This document shows, piece by piece, positions 28,404-38,295 of a DNA stretch of 64,000 nt. The DNA is taken from positions 1 to 64,000 of the forward strand of contig JADJWF010000001.1 of the NCBI GenBank assembly GCA_016716505.1, written 5' to 3'. This DNA is from Verrucomicrobiota bacterium (GTDB taxonomy: Bacteria > Verrucomicrobiota > Verrucomicrobiia > Limisphaerales > J093). Every line of letters begins with the position of its first letter. Positions within the stretch are counted from its first letter, which is position 1. A model generated the notes under the pieces. The model was not told the DNA's origin. It saw only the letters and a list, made by a program, of their open reading frames with translations, and did not search any database. The translations under genes were made by a program, and so were the position numbers.

Positions 28404-31400
28404 ATGCCCATGAATCCGCCTCGAAAGCTGCTCCGCGCCACGCGCTGGGGTGTTTTGGCTTGGTGGGTCGCCGCCAGTGCTCAAGCCCAGTTAGCCTTGC
28501 CGATTGAGTTTCGGCACATCCACGCGAACGACCTGAAGCTGAACGCCCAATGGCAGGCCGGTCCGCCGACGGCGACCGGGAATGAGTCCACCGGCGTCCA
28601 TGTGGACCCGACGGCCCGCCAGTTCCGGAATCTGCTCTCCGTGGGAGCGGGCACCGGATTGAAGCAGAGCGATTGGGAGGCGGTGCAGGGCTCGCCCACC
28701 CTGAATGCCGGCGCCTCGCCGTTTTCGGGGGCCGTGGCGGCCGAGATGCGGCTGCCGCGGGCGACCGTCAACGGGACGGTGGTCATGGTGCTGCGGCAAG
28801 GTCACGTGGGCGCGCCATTCCTGAGCCGGCAGGTGTCCTTCGCTTTCGGTTCCATCGTGGCGGCGCCGGAGAAGAATGAACAGGGCGTGCTGCTGACCAG
28901 CATGCCCAATACGGCCTACTGGCTGCCGGAGCCGTTTTACGACTCGAGCGTCTTCACGACGAACAACCACGCCAATCGGCCGTACTACTGGAGCCCCCAC
29001 GCGCGGCAGGTTTATGCCATTCAGTCGGGCCCACTGGCGATCACCTGGCGCAAGGCGCAGCCGTACACGGCGGCCAATCGTCCCAGCTACACCAACCCCA
29101 ACGGCCCGGTGAGCTGGCAGACCAACGGCGCCAACATCTTTCTGCTCTACACGGAGCATTACATCGTTTCGGGCAGCGCGGTGAAACCGCCGCGCAAGAT
29201 GCACTGGACCCAGCGGGACTTTCAGTACATCGGCGTGCCCGTGCAGGTGCCCTCAGCGCGGGTGAACGCGGTCAACATCGTTTATAACAGCAACTTTCCC
29301 CGCACCGTGCCGGAAGAGTACCGGGGCGTGGGCAGTACCTCGCCCACAGAAGGCTCGGGCAACGCGGCCCTCGAGGAGTTGCGGACGCTGTGGTACGACC
29401 GGCAGCAGGGGGTGATCAAAGCCTACAACGCGGAAGGACGGGTGTTCGTCGAGTTGCTCGGCGACCAGCGGGCGGATGGCCAGACGTACCAGCAGTTGGG
29501 CTTTGAGATCGTGGACGTCACCAAGCAGGCCGTGCCAGAGGACGTGGCGGTGCATCTGGGCGAAAGAATCGTGCCGCCGGGGGAGGCCTCGGTGGAGGAG
29601 TTGCATCCCGAGCCGGTGCAGCAGGCGGGCGCGCCGACGTTTGCCTATCGTCACGTGGCTTCCAACGGGCGGCTGGAGTTATACGCCGTCCGCGAGACGT
29701 TCAATCTCAACGACTACCTGATCCACTGGCTGGAGGAGGGCGTGGCGTCGCTGCGGTGGCCGAAGGTCTTCGGGCGCTACCAGCTCGGCTGGCCGACGGA
29801 CATGAGCCGCTTCACCCATTACGTGCGACCGCCGGCGGCGACCGACGCCGAGGCTGAACTCACGGCCATCGCCTTGGATCCGCAGAACGCGCCGACCATC
29901 GAGTACCAGGACGCCCTGGACGGCGAGCGGGCCAAGTTCACGCCCGACCTGAAGTTTTACACGCGGCTGGACGAGCAACACCCGGTCCATCGCACGTTGT
30001 TGCGCTACGTGTCGGGCGGACACATCGCCTTTGAGCGTGTCCTGTCCACGCTCAACACCGCGCTCAAAGGGGTGGTGGGTCTGCCGGGCGAGTCGCTCGA
30101 TCTGCCGGTGGGCTTGCGGCAGGCCGGCGCGAACTCGGTGCTTCGCCTGGACGGGACCGCCGGAACCTACGGCCAGCTCCCGGCGGGCAATTACTTCGGG
30201 ACCGGCGGCTTCACGATCGAGTCCTGGGTCTTCGTGCGCCAGCAGCGGCCCTGGTCGCGGGTGGTGGATTTTGGGAACGGACCCAACGCGGACAACATCG
30301 TCCTGACCCTTGCTCACGGCGCCACCGGTCGGCCTTCGATCCACATCTTCCGCGGGACGACCGACACCCGGTTGATGGCCAATTCGATCCTGCCCGTGAA
30401 TGAGTGGGTGCATCTGGCGGTTTCCTTTGATGGCACAACGGCCCGGATCTACCTCAACGGGCAGTTGGACGCTCAGGGGCCCCTCCAGCCCGCCACGTTG
30501 ATCGGCGACCGGAGCAACGCCTACGTCGGACGCAGCAACTGGGGCGCGGATCCGCTGGCGGACGCCGATTTCGACAATCTGCGCCTCTGGTCGCAGGGCC
30601 GGTCGCCCGGCGAAGTGTTGGAAGGCATGAACCGGACGTACCCGGCCGGCACTTTGGGATTGGTGGCGCAGTTTACGTTTGACCGGCTCGAGAATCCGGC
30701 CACGGACAGCAGCGGGAACGGCCTGCACATGACGCTTCATGGTGGAGCGGAGACGGGCGTTCGCGGCCTGAACCGCCTTACGGCCACCCGCTACATCACC
30801 CAGACCGTTCCGGTGGGGCAGCGCATCGTGGCACCCACCGGCGAACTCGGGTCCGACGGCAACTCGGAGTATCTGGCGGGGTACATTCTCGCGAGCGAGG
30901 GCAACTCGTATCATCCGGGGGCTTATCGCGATCCGTTTGTCGCGGGCTTCGAGACCGCGAACAAAGGAGCGATCATTCCGGTGAACGCGATTCCCGACCG
31001 GAACCGGCTCGAGGTCTGGTGGTTCCGCAAAAACAGCCCCAGCGCGGGGTACAACTCGGGCAACACGCTGCTGGGATTCCGGACGTCGTACTGGCCGGCG
31101 GTGGTGGGGCGCTACACCATCCAATGGCCGGCCAACCCGCGCGAAATTGTTCTCGCCAGCAAGCTCGGCGGCACCCAACTGACCACGGCGGAAGCGCTGG
31201 GAGACATCTATTTCCAAAACGACCCGGCCCTGCCCGGCTACAACCCCAACGAGGAACACGCGCTCATGTCGGGCGGCACCCCGTTCGCGACCCGGGACGA
31301 TTTGAACGTCCTCAGCCCGGCGGACCAGTACTCCTCTCATCCGTTCGTGCTGGTGGATTACCTGCATCCGGATGGCCGGCCCGCCATGGCGGTGTTCAAG

Positions 31401-34400
31401 GTCCTGCGTGAAAAGCCCGAGGCCGGGTGGGTCTTCGACTATCCGGTGCCGGCGGGTCAGTTGCTGCAGCCCCCGCCCCCTCTCACGTTTCTGCCGAAGC
31501 CGATCGAGGGAAGTGGTGACGCCGCGTTCAATTACAACACCGAGCCCACCGGCGGCGATGGCGATCTGCCGGGCGGTTGGAACGTGCCGGCGGATGCTCC
31601 GGCCGCCTCGCACACCCTTCAGGTCGTGGTGCGGGACCTGTACGAGCACACGCGGGTGACCAACAACGTCACACTGGAGGTCGTCGCCACCGGCACAGTT
31701 CTGGCGCAGGCACCACTGGTCATCGTGAGCAGCAATCAGTACACCGGGACCGTCATCGAATTCCGGGACCGGGCACCGTTCCTGGCCCGTTCGCCCACGC
31801 CGACCAACAGCTTTACGCTGCGGTACTACTACAAGACCTTGCCCAGCTTTGCTTGGCCGGGGATCGCCGACCCGCCCGAGCCGGGCAGCATCGTCCCTTA
31901 CCTCCGCAAGATTGACCCGAACACCGGGCAAGTTCGGCGGCGACCCGACTCGAAGCCCACCCGCGTCGTTGAATATCGTTTATCGGCCCTTCTGGCCCGA
32001 GCAGGATCCGAAGGACTCGCGCAAGCCCGTCCCGGACCTTGCCCTATGGCGGCACCTTGGTCGAACCTTCCCGGCGGGTTCCCCGGCGTGCGCGACTTCA
32101 AGACGGCCCACATCCTCTACCAGCAGTCCATCGCGGCCGACCTCGCGGCGCAGGCCCACAGCGCGGTCTTGCACGACCCCACGCGGGCCAAGATGGTGGA
32201 TATCACCACGCAGTTCGCAGACCAGATCCCGGCCGGCGTGCAGACGGAATACTATCAGGGCAAGCAGTATTTCCCCGGCCTGCCGCCGCATTTGGGATCG
32301 CGGCTCTACATTGATCCGAACATCGGGTCGAAGGGCAGTCTGGTGTTGATCGGGAAGTACAACAAGGAGTTGCTCGGCGAGAGTTACCTGCACCTCAACG
32401 TGCTTCGCGGAGCCGATTTGGCCGCCGTCCACGCGCTGTGCCCGACGGCCGACACGGCCAACTACCCGAAGTGGGTCGCCCTGGTGAACGCGCTGGCGAC
32501 GGCGGTGGAAACCTTCGTCGAAGACGTGCCCGCGCGGCCCGGCCGATACAAGCCGGACCCGCTCCAGACCCGCAGCGTCGGGGTGGGCGAGCTCGCGGTG
32601 GTGGAGAACCACAATACGGCGGTGGACTCCTACGCCCTGAGCGCCACCGGACCGGGCAGCGGCTACATCACGCTGGTGGAGTCCAGCGGCACCGCGTTCA
32701 CCCAGCCCGGCGACCCCGTGCAATTCCACATCTTCCGGGTCGGTGGCGGTCTGCATCGGGGCGAGTTGAAGATCATTCCGGCGGCGAACCCGTTGAGCGA
32801 ACTGGTCACCTTCCAGCACAGCGCCGATCTCGCCGGGCGGTTCAACGAATACGAATACGAATGGAAGATCGCCGCGCCGGTGGACGGCTTTCCGCCCTTG
32901 GAGGACCCGGAGATGTCCCGCTACCTGCCGCTCACCAATATCGTGGCAGACCTGCCCCGGTACACGCTGGGGGGCGCGGGCATCCAGGCGTTGGGCGACA
33001 ACTACGTCGTCGTGCGCTATCGCCCGATCAGCGCCGGCCATCCGCTGCGCAATCAATGGTCGGAGTGGACCCGCCCGGCGCTGGCGGAAGGCTGGATCAA
33101 GCGTGTCCTCGCGGGCATCAATCCGTTCAACCAGCGGATCAACGACCTCTTCAACAACCGCGTCAACACGGACGTGAGCATCATCACCCAGGCGGGCCGG
33201 CGCTGGGAAGGCGACGTCGCCCTGAATCTCGACACGATCTACAACTACGGCCTGATCGAGATCTACGAGACCGTGCTGCGGCGCGGGCGTTCGTTGAGCA
33301 TCGAGTCGGGCTACAACTACGGTCCGGCCAACGACGCGCTCCTGCTGGCGGCCGGCTACCTGAATGACCTCTACCTGATGCTCGGCAACGAGGCCTGGGC
33401 TGACGCGGCCAACCCGACCATCGGCATTGGCACGGCCAACAACACCTACGGTGACATCGCCACGGCGCTCTTTGCCTTCCGCGGCCAGGTGCCCACGCTG
33501 CTGGAGGAGGAACTCGCACTGTTGCGCGGGCGGGACGACTTCTTCCAGCCCGGCGTCGAGATCACCCCGGTCTATAACCGGCTGATCTGGAATTACACGC
33601 GGGGCATTGACGCCGGCGAGGTCATCTACGCGCTGAACTACAACATTCAGGAAAACCCCGATCAGTCACCGGACGGCGTCATCAATGCGGCGGACGCTGC
33701 GCGCATGTTCCCGCAAGGCCACGGTGACGCCTACGGCCACTACCTGACCGCGCTCAAGGGTTACTACTCGCTGTTGATGAACCGGTTCTTCGACTGGGTG
33801 CCGCGGATCGAGGCAGTCAACGTCCTCGGCCAGCCGGTGTCGGTGGATTATCAGGACGAACGCAAGTTCGCCGCCGCGGCGGCGGCCGTGGCCCGGACGG
33901 GGCGGCAGGTGTTTGATCTGGTCTGGCGGAAAGATTACCTGCCGGTCACGGAGAACGGCTGGGAACATTTCTCACCCACGCGCGTGAACCCGCGCCGCGA
34001 GTACCAAACGGGCGACGGCCCCAAGAATCCAGAGCGATTCTGGGGGATGGATCACTGGGCCAGCCGGGTGGGCCAGGGCGCTTATCTCCACTGGATCGTC
34101 GGCAACGCCATCCTGCCCCACGAGGACCCCATCCCCACGCATGAAGGCATCCAGAAGGTGGATCGCACCACGGTGCCTGAACTTCGCGAGTTGGCGACCA
34201 TCGCCGCCGGCCTTCAGACCGCGTTGGAGAACGCCGAGGGTGGGCTCTCGCCCTTGGGCATTCCGGAGGGCGGCCTGGCCTTCGACATCAATCCCTACCA
34301 GGTCATCGGCATGGAGAACGGCACGCACTTCGAGCAGATATACCAGCGTGCCAAGACGGCTCTCAACAACGCGGTGGCGGCTTTCGATGATGCGAAGGAC

Positions 34401-36674
34401 GTCACCCGGCTGATGCGCTCGGAGCAGGACTCCCTGGCCGAACTTCAAGACGCGGTCGCCCGTCAGGAGCGGGCGTACACGGTGTCGTTGATCGAACTCT
34501 ACGGGACGCCGTATCCCGACGACATCGGGCCGGGCAAACTGTACCGCCAGGGCTACGACGGGCCGGACCTGATCCACTTCAAATACGTGGACCTGCCGGA
34601 GGTCTCCTTCCCCGAGCTCTGGAGTTACTCGAACACCACAGAGTGGAAGATTCCTTTGCGTGACCTGCCCCCGGACTGGGTCACGAAGCACGCGACCAAC
34701 ATCAACCTGCCGACGATCACCAACATCACCTTCAACATCGGGCCGCACGGGTACGCCGAGAAGCCCGAGGAGTGGACCAGCCGCCGCCGGTCCGTGGGCA
34801 AGATCCAACAAGCGATCTCCGAGGAGATCCTCGCCCACATGCGGCTGCGCCAGACCATCAACGACCTCGCCGGCGACCTCGTGGTGTTGCAGAAGGCCAT
34901 TGACATCTTCGAGGCTGACAACAAGACGTGGAAGGACATCTTCGACGCCAAGACCGGCCTGGCGGCCGCCGACGAAGTTCTTGAAAAGGTCAAATTCGCC
35001 AACGACCTGTTCCAAAAGTACCAGGAGTCGCTGAAGGAGGACGTTCAGTTGACCACCAAGTCACTGACCTCCGGCCTGCCGTTGAGTTTCATCGCCGGCA
35101 TGGCGGCCGGCGGTGACCTTACCTCAGCGGCCCGCACGGCGCTCGAGGTGTCGGGGTTCACGCTGAAGACCACCTTGGACAAGATCGGGCTCGCGCGGTA
35201 CACGGTGGTCGCGGCGTTGGAAACCGCGACCTCCAGCATCAAGCGCTGGACGGAGCATTCGCACATCGGCGGCCTGGAGCGGGAGCAGGAGCTTCGCAGC
35301 GCCGTCCATGATCTGGGCAACAAACTGGGCGACATGCAGGCCCGCATCTGGACCGTCAACGAACGCCTCCGCGAGCATAACGACAAGCGGGACATTGTGC
35401 GGACGCTCATCGCCCAGGGCGATGCGATCCAGGCGGAGCGCGAGATTTTCCGCCAGCGCTCGGCGGCGGTGGTGCAGGGCTACCGCACCCGCGACGCCGC
35501 GTTCCGCATCTTCCGCAACGAGAAGCTCGAGCGCTACAAGACGCTGTTTGATCTGGCGGCCCGCTACTCGCTGCTGGCGGCGAACGCCTATGACTACGAG
35601 ACCGGCCTGCTGAACACGACCGCCGGCCGCGCCTTCAAGAGCCGGATCATCAACTCCCGCGCGCTGGGCGTGGTGCGGGACGGGGAGCCGCAGTTTGCCG
35701 GCAGCAACACGGGAGACCCCGGCCTGTCCAGTGCCCTGGCCGAGATGCGGGCGGACTGGAGCGTCGTGCGCGGCCGGCTGGGCTTCAACAGCCCCGACGC
35801 CTACACCACGACCGTTTCGAAGCGGACCGAACACCTCCGCATTCTCCCCGGAAGCGACGGCGACACCGCCTGGCAGGATGTGCTCCACCGGGCCCGGATG
35901 GATAACATCCTCGAGGACGCCGACGTGCGCCGGTTCTGTCTGCAGGTGGACCCCGGCAACGGATTACCGGTGCCGGGCATCGTGCTGACCTTCAGCACGA
36001 CCATCGCCGACGGGCTGAATCTGTTCGGCGAGCCGCTCGCGGCCGGCGACAGCGCGTTCAGTCCCAGTTCGTTCGCCACCAAGATCTTTGCGGTGGGCGC
36101 GGCCTTCGAGGGTTACCGCGGCATGGGCACCCCGCCCGCCAACGGTTCGGCGGTGGGCGATGCGGGAGGCGTTTCGCCCGACGAACCCGGCTCGTGGTTC
36201 CTCGATCCGGACGCCCTCGCGGCCACTCCGTACGTCTATCTCATTCCGGTCGGCGTGGATTCCATGCGCACTCCGCCGCTGGGCGATGCCAGCCGCATCC
36301 GGACTTGGAACGTCGAGGACCTCGCCATTCCGTTGCCGTTCAATATTGGCGCCTCCGCCTTTTCCGAGCGTGGCGTCGTCCAGTCGGGCGACACGTTGAG
36401 CGAGCCGCTCTTCACCCGCCGGAAACACCAGGCCTTCCGCCCGGTGCCGAGCGCGGATTATTTCAACCTCGACATCTACTACGGCGGCGATCTGCTGCGC
36501 TCGCAGTACACGAACAACCGCCTGATCGGCCGCTCGGTGTGGAACAGCCAGTGGAAGCTCGTCATCCCCGGCCGGACGCTCCTGAACAATCCGCACGAGG
36601 GTCTGGACCGTTTCATCCGCACGGTGAAGGACATCAAACTCCACTTCGTGACCTACTCGTACTCGGGCAACTGA
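28404..36674 (+). CDS. Giant secreted protein with LamG domain and C-terminal coiled coils
   Basis: About 2756 residues from ATG 28404 (28410 is equally good), with a signal peptide MNPPRKLLRATRWGVLAWW...AQAQ. Residues ~578-742 are a LamG/concanavalin-like domain (GTAGTYGQLPAGNYFG, EWVHLAVSFDGTTARIYLNG, FDNLRLWSQGRS). Two segments resemble each other (VFGRYQLGWPTDMSR and VVGRYTIQWPANPRE). Regions ~1980-2033, 2128-2210 and 2289-2402 are strongly helical and coiled-coil-like, ending in FRNEKLERYKTLFDLAARYS. In 31962-32072 the in-frame peptide is unlike its surroundings, and other frames read better (see findings). It is the centrepiece of the operon, 12 bp ahead of the next gene. No catalytic motif is recognised; it is probably a structural surface or filament protein. 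Confidence 0.85.
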   Translation: MPMNPPRKLLRATRWGVLAWWVAASAQAQLALPIEFRHIHANDLKLNAQWQAGPPTATGNESTGVHVDPTARQFRNLLSVGAGTGLKQSDWEAVQGSPTLNAGASPFSGAVAAEMRLPRATVNGTVVMVLRQGHVGAPFLSRQVSFAFGSIVAAPEKNEQGVLLTSMPNTAYWLPEPFYDSSVFTTNNHANRPYYWSPHARQVYAIQSGPLAITWRKAQPYTAANRPSYTNPNGPVSWQTNGANIFLLYTEHYIVSGSAVKPPRKMHWTQRDFQYIGVPVQVPSARVNAVNIVYNSNFPRTVPEEYRGVGSTSPTEGSGNAALEELRTLWYDRQQGVIKAYNAEGRVFVELLGDQRADGQTYQQLGFEIVDVTKQAVPEDVAVHLGERIVPPGEASVEELHPEPVQQAGAPTFAYRHVASNGRLELYAVRETFNLNDYLIHWLEEGVASLRWPKVFGRYQLGWPTDMSRFTHYVRPPAATDAEAELTAIALDPQNAPTIEYQDALDGERAKFTPDLKFYTRLDEQHPVHRTLLRYVSGGHIAFERVLSTLNTALKGVVGLPGESLDLPVGLRQAGANSVLRLDGTAGTYGQLPAGNYFGTGGFTIESWVFVRQQRPWSRVVDFGNGPNADNIVLTLAHGATGRPSIHIFRGTTDTRLMANSILPVNEWVHLAVSFDGTTARIYLNGQLDAQGPLQPATLIGDRSNAYVGRSNWGADPLADADFDNLRLWSQGRSPGEVLEGMNRTYPAGTLGLVAQFTFDRLENPATDSSGNGLHMTLHGGAETGVRGLNRLTATRYITQTVPVGQRIVAPTGELGSDGNSEYLAGYILASEGNSYHPGAYRDPFVAGFETANKGAIIPVNAIPDRNRLEVWWFRKNSPSAGYNSGNTLLGFRTSYWPAVVGRYTIQWPANPREIVLASKLGGTQLTTAEALGDIYFQNDPALPGYNPNEEHALMSGGTPFATRDDLNVLSPADQYSSHPFVLVDYLHPDGRPAMAVFKVLREKPEAGWVFDYPVPAGQLLQPPPPLTFLPKPIEGSGDAAFNYNTEPTGGDGDLPGGWNVPADAPAASHTLQVVVRDLYEHTRVTNNVTLEVVATGTVLAQAPLVIVSSNQYTGTVIEFRDRAPFLARSPTPTNSFTLRYYYKTLPSFAWPGIADPPEPGSIVPYLRKIDPNTGQVRRRPDSKPTRVVEYRLSALLARAGSEGLAQARPGPCPMAAPWSNLPGGFPGVRDFKTAHILYQQSIAADLAAQAHSAVLHDPTRAKMVDITTQFADQIPAGVQTEYYQGKQYFPGLPPHLGSRLYIDPNIGSKGSLVLIGKYNKELLGESYLHLNVLRGADLAAVHALCPTADTANYPKWVALVNALATAVETFVEDVPARPGRYKPDPLQTRSVGVGELAVVENHNTAVDSYALSATGPGSGYITLVESSGTAFTQPGDPVQFHIFRVGGGLHRGELKIIPAANPLSELVTFQHSADLAGRFNEYEYEWKIAAPVDGFPPLEDPEMSRYLPLTNIVADLPRYTLGGAGIQALGDNYVVVRYRPISAGHPLRNQWSEWTRPALAEGWIKRVLAGINPFNQRINDLFNNRVNTDVSIITQAGRRWEGDVALNLDTIYNYGLIEIYETVLRRGRSLSIESGYNYGPANDALLLAAGYLNDLYLMLGNEAWADAANPTIGIGTANNTYGDIATALFAFRGQVPTLLEEELALLRGRDDFFQPGVEITPVYNRLIWNYTRGIDAGEVIYALNYNIQENPDQSPDGVINAADAARMFPQGHGDAYGHYLTALKGYYSLLMNRFFDWVPRIEAVNVLGQPVSVDYQDERKFAAAAAAVARTGRQVFDLVWRKDYLPVTENGWEHFSPTRVNPRREYQTGDGPKNPERFWGMDHWASRVGQGAYLHWIVGNAILPHEDPIPTHEGIQKVDRTTVPELRELATIAAGLQTALENAEGGLSPLGIPEGGLAFDINPYQVIGMENGTHFEQIYQRAKTALNNAVAAFDDAKDVTRLMRSEQDSLAELQDAVARQERAYTVSLIELYGTPYPDDIGPGKLYRQGYDGPDLIHFKYVDLPEVSFPELWSYSNTTEWKIPLRDLPPDWVTKHATNINLPTITNITFNIGPHGYAEKPEEWTSRRRSVGKIQQAISEEILAHMRLRQTINDLAGDLVVLQKAIDIFEADNKTWKDIFDAKTGLAAADEVLEKVKFANDLFQKYQESLKEDVQLTTKSLTSGLPLSFIAGMAAGGDLTSAARTALEVSGFTLKTTLDKIGLARYTVVAALETATSSIKRWTEHSHIGGLEREQELRSAVHDLGNKLGDMQARIWTVNERLREHNDKRDIVRTLIAQGDAIQAEREIFRQRSAAVVQGYRTRDAAFRIFRNEKLERYKTLFDLAARYSLLAANAYDYETGLLNTTAGRAFKSRIINSRALGVVRDGEPQFAGSNTGDPGLSSALAEMRADWSVVRGRLGFNSPDAYTTTVSKRTEHLRILPGSDGDTAWQDVLHRARMDNILEDADVRRFCLQVDPGNGLPVPGIVLTFSTTIADGLNLFGEPLAAGDSAFSPSSFATKIFAVGAAFEGYRGMGTPPANGSAVGDAGGVSPDEPGSWFLDPDALAATPYVYLIPVGVDSMRTPPLGDASRIRTWNVEDLAIPLPFNIGASAFSERGVVQSGDTLSEPLFTRRKHQAFRPVPSADYFNLDIYYGGDLLRSQYTNNRLIGRSVWNSQWKLVIPGRTLLNNPHEGLDRFIRTVKDIKLHFVTYSYSGN

Positions 36675-36685
36675 TCTCCCACCGA

Positions 36686-37570
36686 ATGGATCCGGCCATG
36701 AATTCGTCTCTGTCTCGCTCGTCGGGTTTCGCCCCGTGGGCTGTTGGTCTGCTGTGTGTCGGCTGGTTGTGCGGCGTTCCCGCCAAGGCGTTCCCACCCG
36801 CACCGCACCACATGGTGTACGGCACGGTTCGGGACGAAATGGGCAATCCGCTCGGCGGTACCAGCGCCGAAGTCTGGCTGGAGGCGCAGGGCCGGACGCT
36901 CGTCCGGGCCCCGATTGCTCCCAGTGCCGAGCCCGGCGTGAACTATCGTTTGAACATCCCGATGGACGCCGGCGCCACCGCGGACCTGTACAAGCCGACG
37001 GCCCTCCGGCCGACGGTGCCGTTTCGGATGCGCGTGCGGGTCGGCAACGTGACCTACCTGCCGATCGAAATGACCGGCGCGTCACAGTTGCTCACCCGGC
37101 CCGGCGCGGCCTCGCGTGTGGACCTGACCCTCGGGGTGGATTCCGACGGCGACGGTCTTCCCGATGCCTGGGAACGGGCCCTGATTCAGATGCTCGGCGG
37201 GAACTTGGGCCTCGAAGACATCCGCCCCGAAGATGATTCCGACGGCGATGGCCTGTCGAATCTCGACGAGTATCTCGCCGGTACGTACGCGTTCGATCCC
37301 GAGGATGGCTTCGTGGTGGCCATCGTTCCCGGCTCGGCGGAGCAGCCCGTGCTGGAGTTCACTGCCATCCGCGGCCGCAGCTACTCCATTCTCGCCTCCG
37401 AGACCATGGAGAGTTGGACGCCGGTCAGCTTCAACCTGCCCGGGGATCCGGAGGGCGCGGCCGGTCGCTCGAATTTGCGGGCGGCGGACACCCGGTTGAT
37501 TCGCGCCCGTGTGCCGCCTGCGGGTGAAGGCGGGCAGACGTACCGCTTCTTCAAGCTCGAGGTGCGTTGA
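36686..37570 (+). CDS. Secreted protein with carboxypeptidase-regulatory-like and Ca-binding (TSP3-like) segments
   Basis: 294 residues from ATG 36686 (ATG 36698 gives MNSSLSRSSGF and a standard signal peptide ending at AKA). Residues ~40-130 have the MVYGTVRDEMGNPLGGTSAE opening of a transthyretin-like/CarboxypepD_reg domain. Then come two acidic Ca-binding loops, DSDGDGLPDAWE and DDSDGDGLSNLDEYLAG, as in thrombospondin type 3 repeats. The C-terminal part (FTAIRGRSYSILASETMESW) is a small beta domain often found at the end of verrucomicrobial secreted proteins and also present in the cadherin-like protein two genes downstream. Its stop overlaps the next start (TTGA). Confidence 0.78.
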   Translation: MDPAMNSSLSRSSGFAPWAVGLLCVGWLCGVPAKAFPPAPHHMVYGTVRDEMGNPLGGTSAEVWLEAQGRTLVRAPIAPSAEPGVNYRLNIPMDAGATADLYKPTALRPTVPFRMRVRVGNVTYLPIEMTGASQLLTRPGAASRVDLTLGVDSDGDGLPDAWERALIQMLGGNLGLEDIRPEDDSDGDGLSNLDEYLAGTYAFDPEDGFVVAIVPGSAEQPVLEFTAIRGRSYSILASETMESWTPVSFNLPGDPEGAAGRSNLRAADTRLIRARVPPAGEGGQTYRFFKLEVR

Positions 37571-38295
37571 CGGATCAACTGGATGAGTCTCCCTGTCGGA
37601 TCGTCAAGGTGAACCAATTCTCCCATCAACTGCCCGTCGGGCCCGCGTCGGGTGCCGCCCCTTCTCCGCGGGGAAATCCGAAGCCTCGGGCTATCCTGTG
37701 GAAGCTGCTTGCCGGCTTGGTTCTCCTCACACTGGTTGTGGGCGCATGGCTGTGGTTCCGGCCGCACTCAGCGGCGACCCAGCCGACCGCCACGATGGCC
37801 GAATTGATCCGGTTGGACGGCCGGCTGGTGTGGCGCTCGGCGACCAATCGGGTCTTCTCCGGCTGGCTGGTCGAGGCGCACGCCGATGGCACGCCGCGCT
37901 CGCGCTCTTGGATTGCGGACGGCGTCTTGAACGGCGTTTCCGAGGGCTGGCACACGAACGGTCAAATCCAGGTGCGTGAACACTTCGTAAATGGCATTGC
38001 GGATGGCTTGCGGGTCAGGTGGCACGCCAACGGGGCGACCCAATCCCTCGCCACGATCGTGCGCGGGCGCATCGAGGGCCGCTTTCTGCGCTGGCGTGAG
38101 GACGGCTCGCTCGCCGAGGACATCGAAATGCGGGACGGCCAGCCCGATGGCCTCTCGCGGGCGTATTTCCCCAGCGGCTTCGTGAAGGCGGAGGTCCACC
38201 TCAAGGCTGGGCAGGTCGTAGAGCAAAAGTTCTGGAAGGACGGGGAACGCCCCGCCACCGCGGTCGGGGTCGTAGCCGCGTCCGGAAGCCGTTGA
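37567..38295 (+). CDS. MORN-variant-repeat protein with one N-terminal membrane helix
   Basis: 242 residues, read from a TTG that overlaps the previous stop (37567-37570). There are ~44 cytoplasmic residues, then one helix (ILWKLLAGLVLLTLVVGAWL), then a periplasmic part. That part has several MORN_2-type repeats: GVSEGWHTNGQIQVREHFVN, GIADGLRVRWHANGA, GRIEGRFLRWREDGSLAED and GQPDGLSRAYFPSG. Such repeats form flat beta sheets that bind partners or lipids. It is the only operon member with a signal anchor instead of a cleavable signal, so it may tether the apparatus to the inner membrane. The start codon is uncertain. Confidence 0.75.
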   Translation: MTDQLDESPCRIVKVNQFSHQLPVGPASGAAPSPRGNPKPRAILWKLLAGLVLLTLVVGAWLWFRPHSAATQPTATMAELIRLDGRLVWRSATNRVFSGWLVEAHADGTPRSRSWIADGVLNGVSEGWHTNGQIQVREHFVNGIADGLRVRWHANGATQSLATIVRGRIEGRFLRWREDGSLAEDIEMRDGQPDGLSRAYFPSGFVKAEVHLKAGQVVEQKFWKDGERPATAVGVVAASGSR

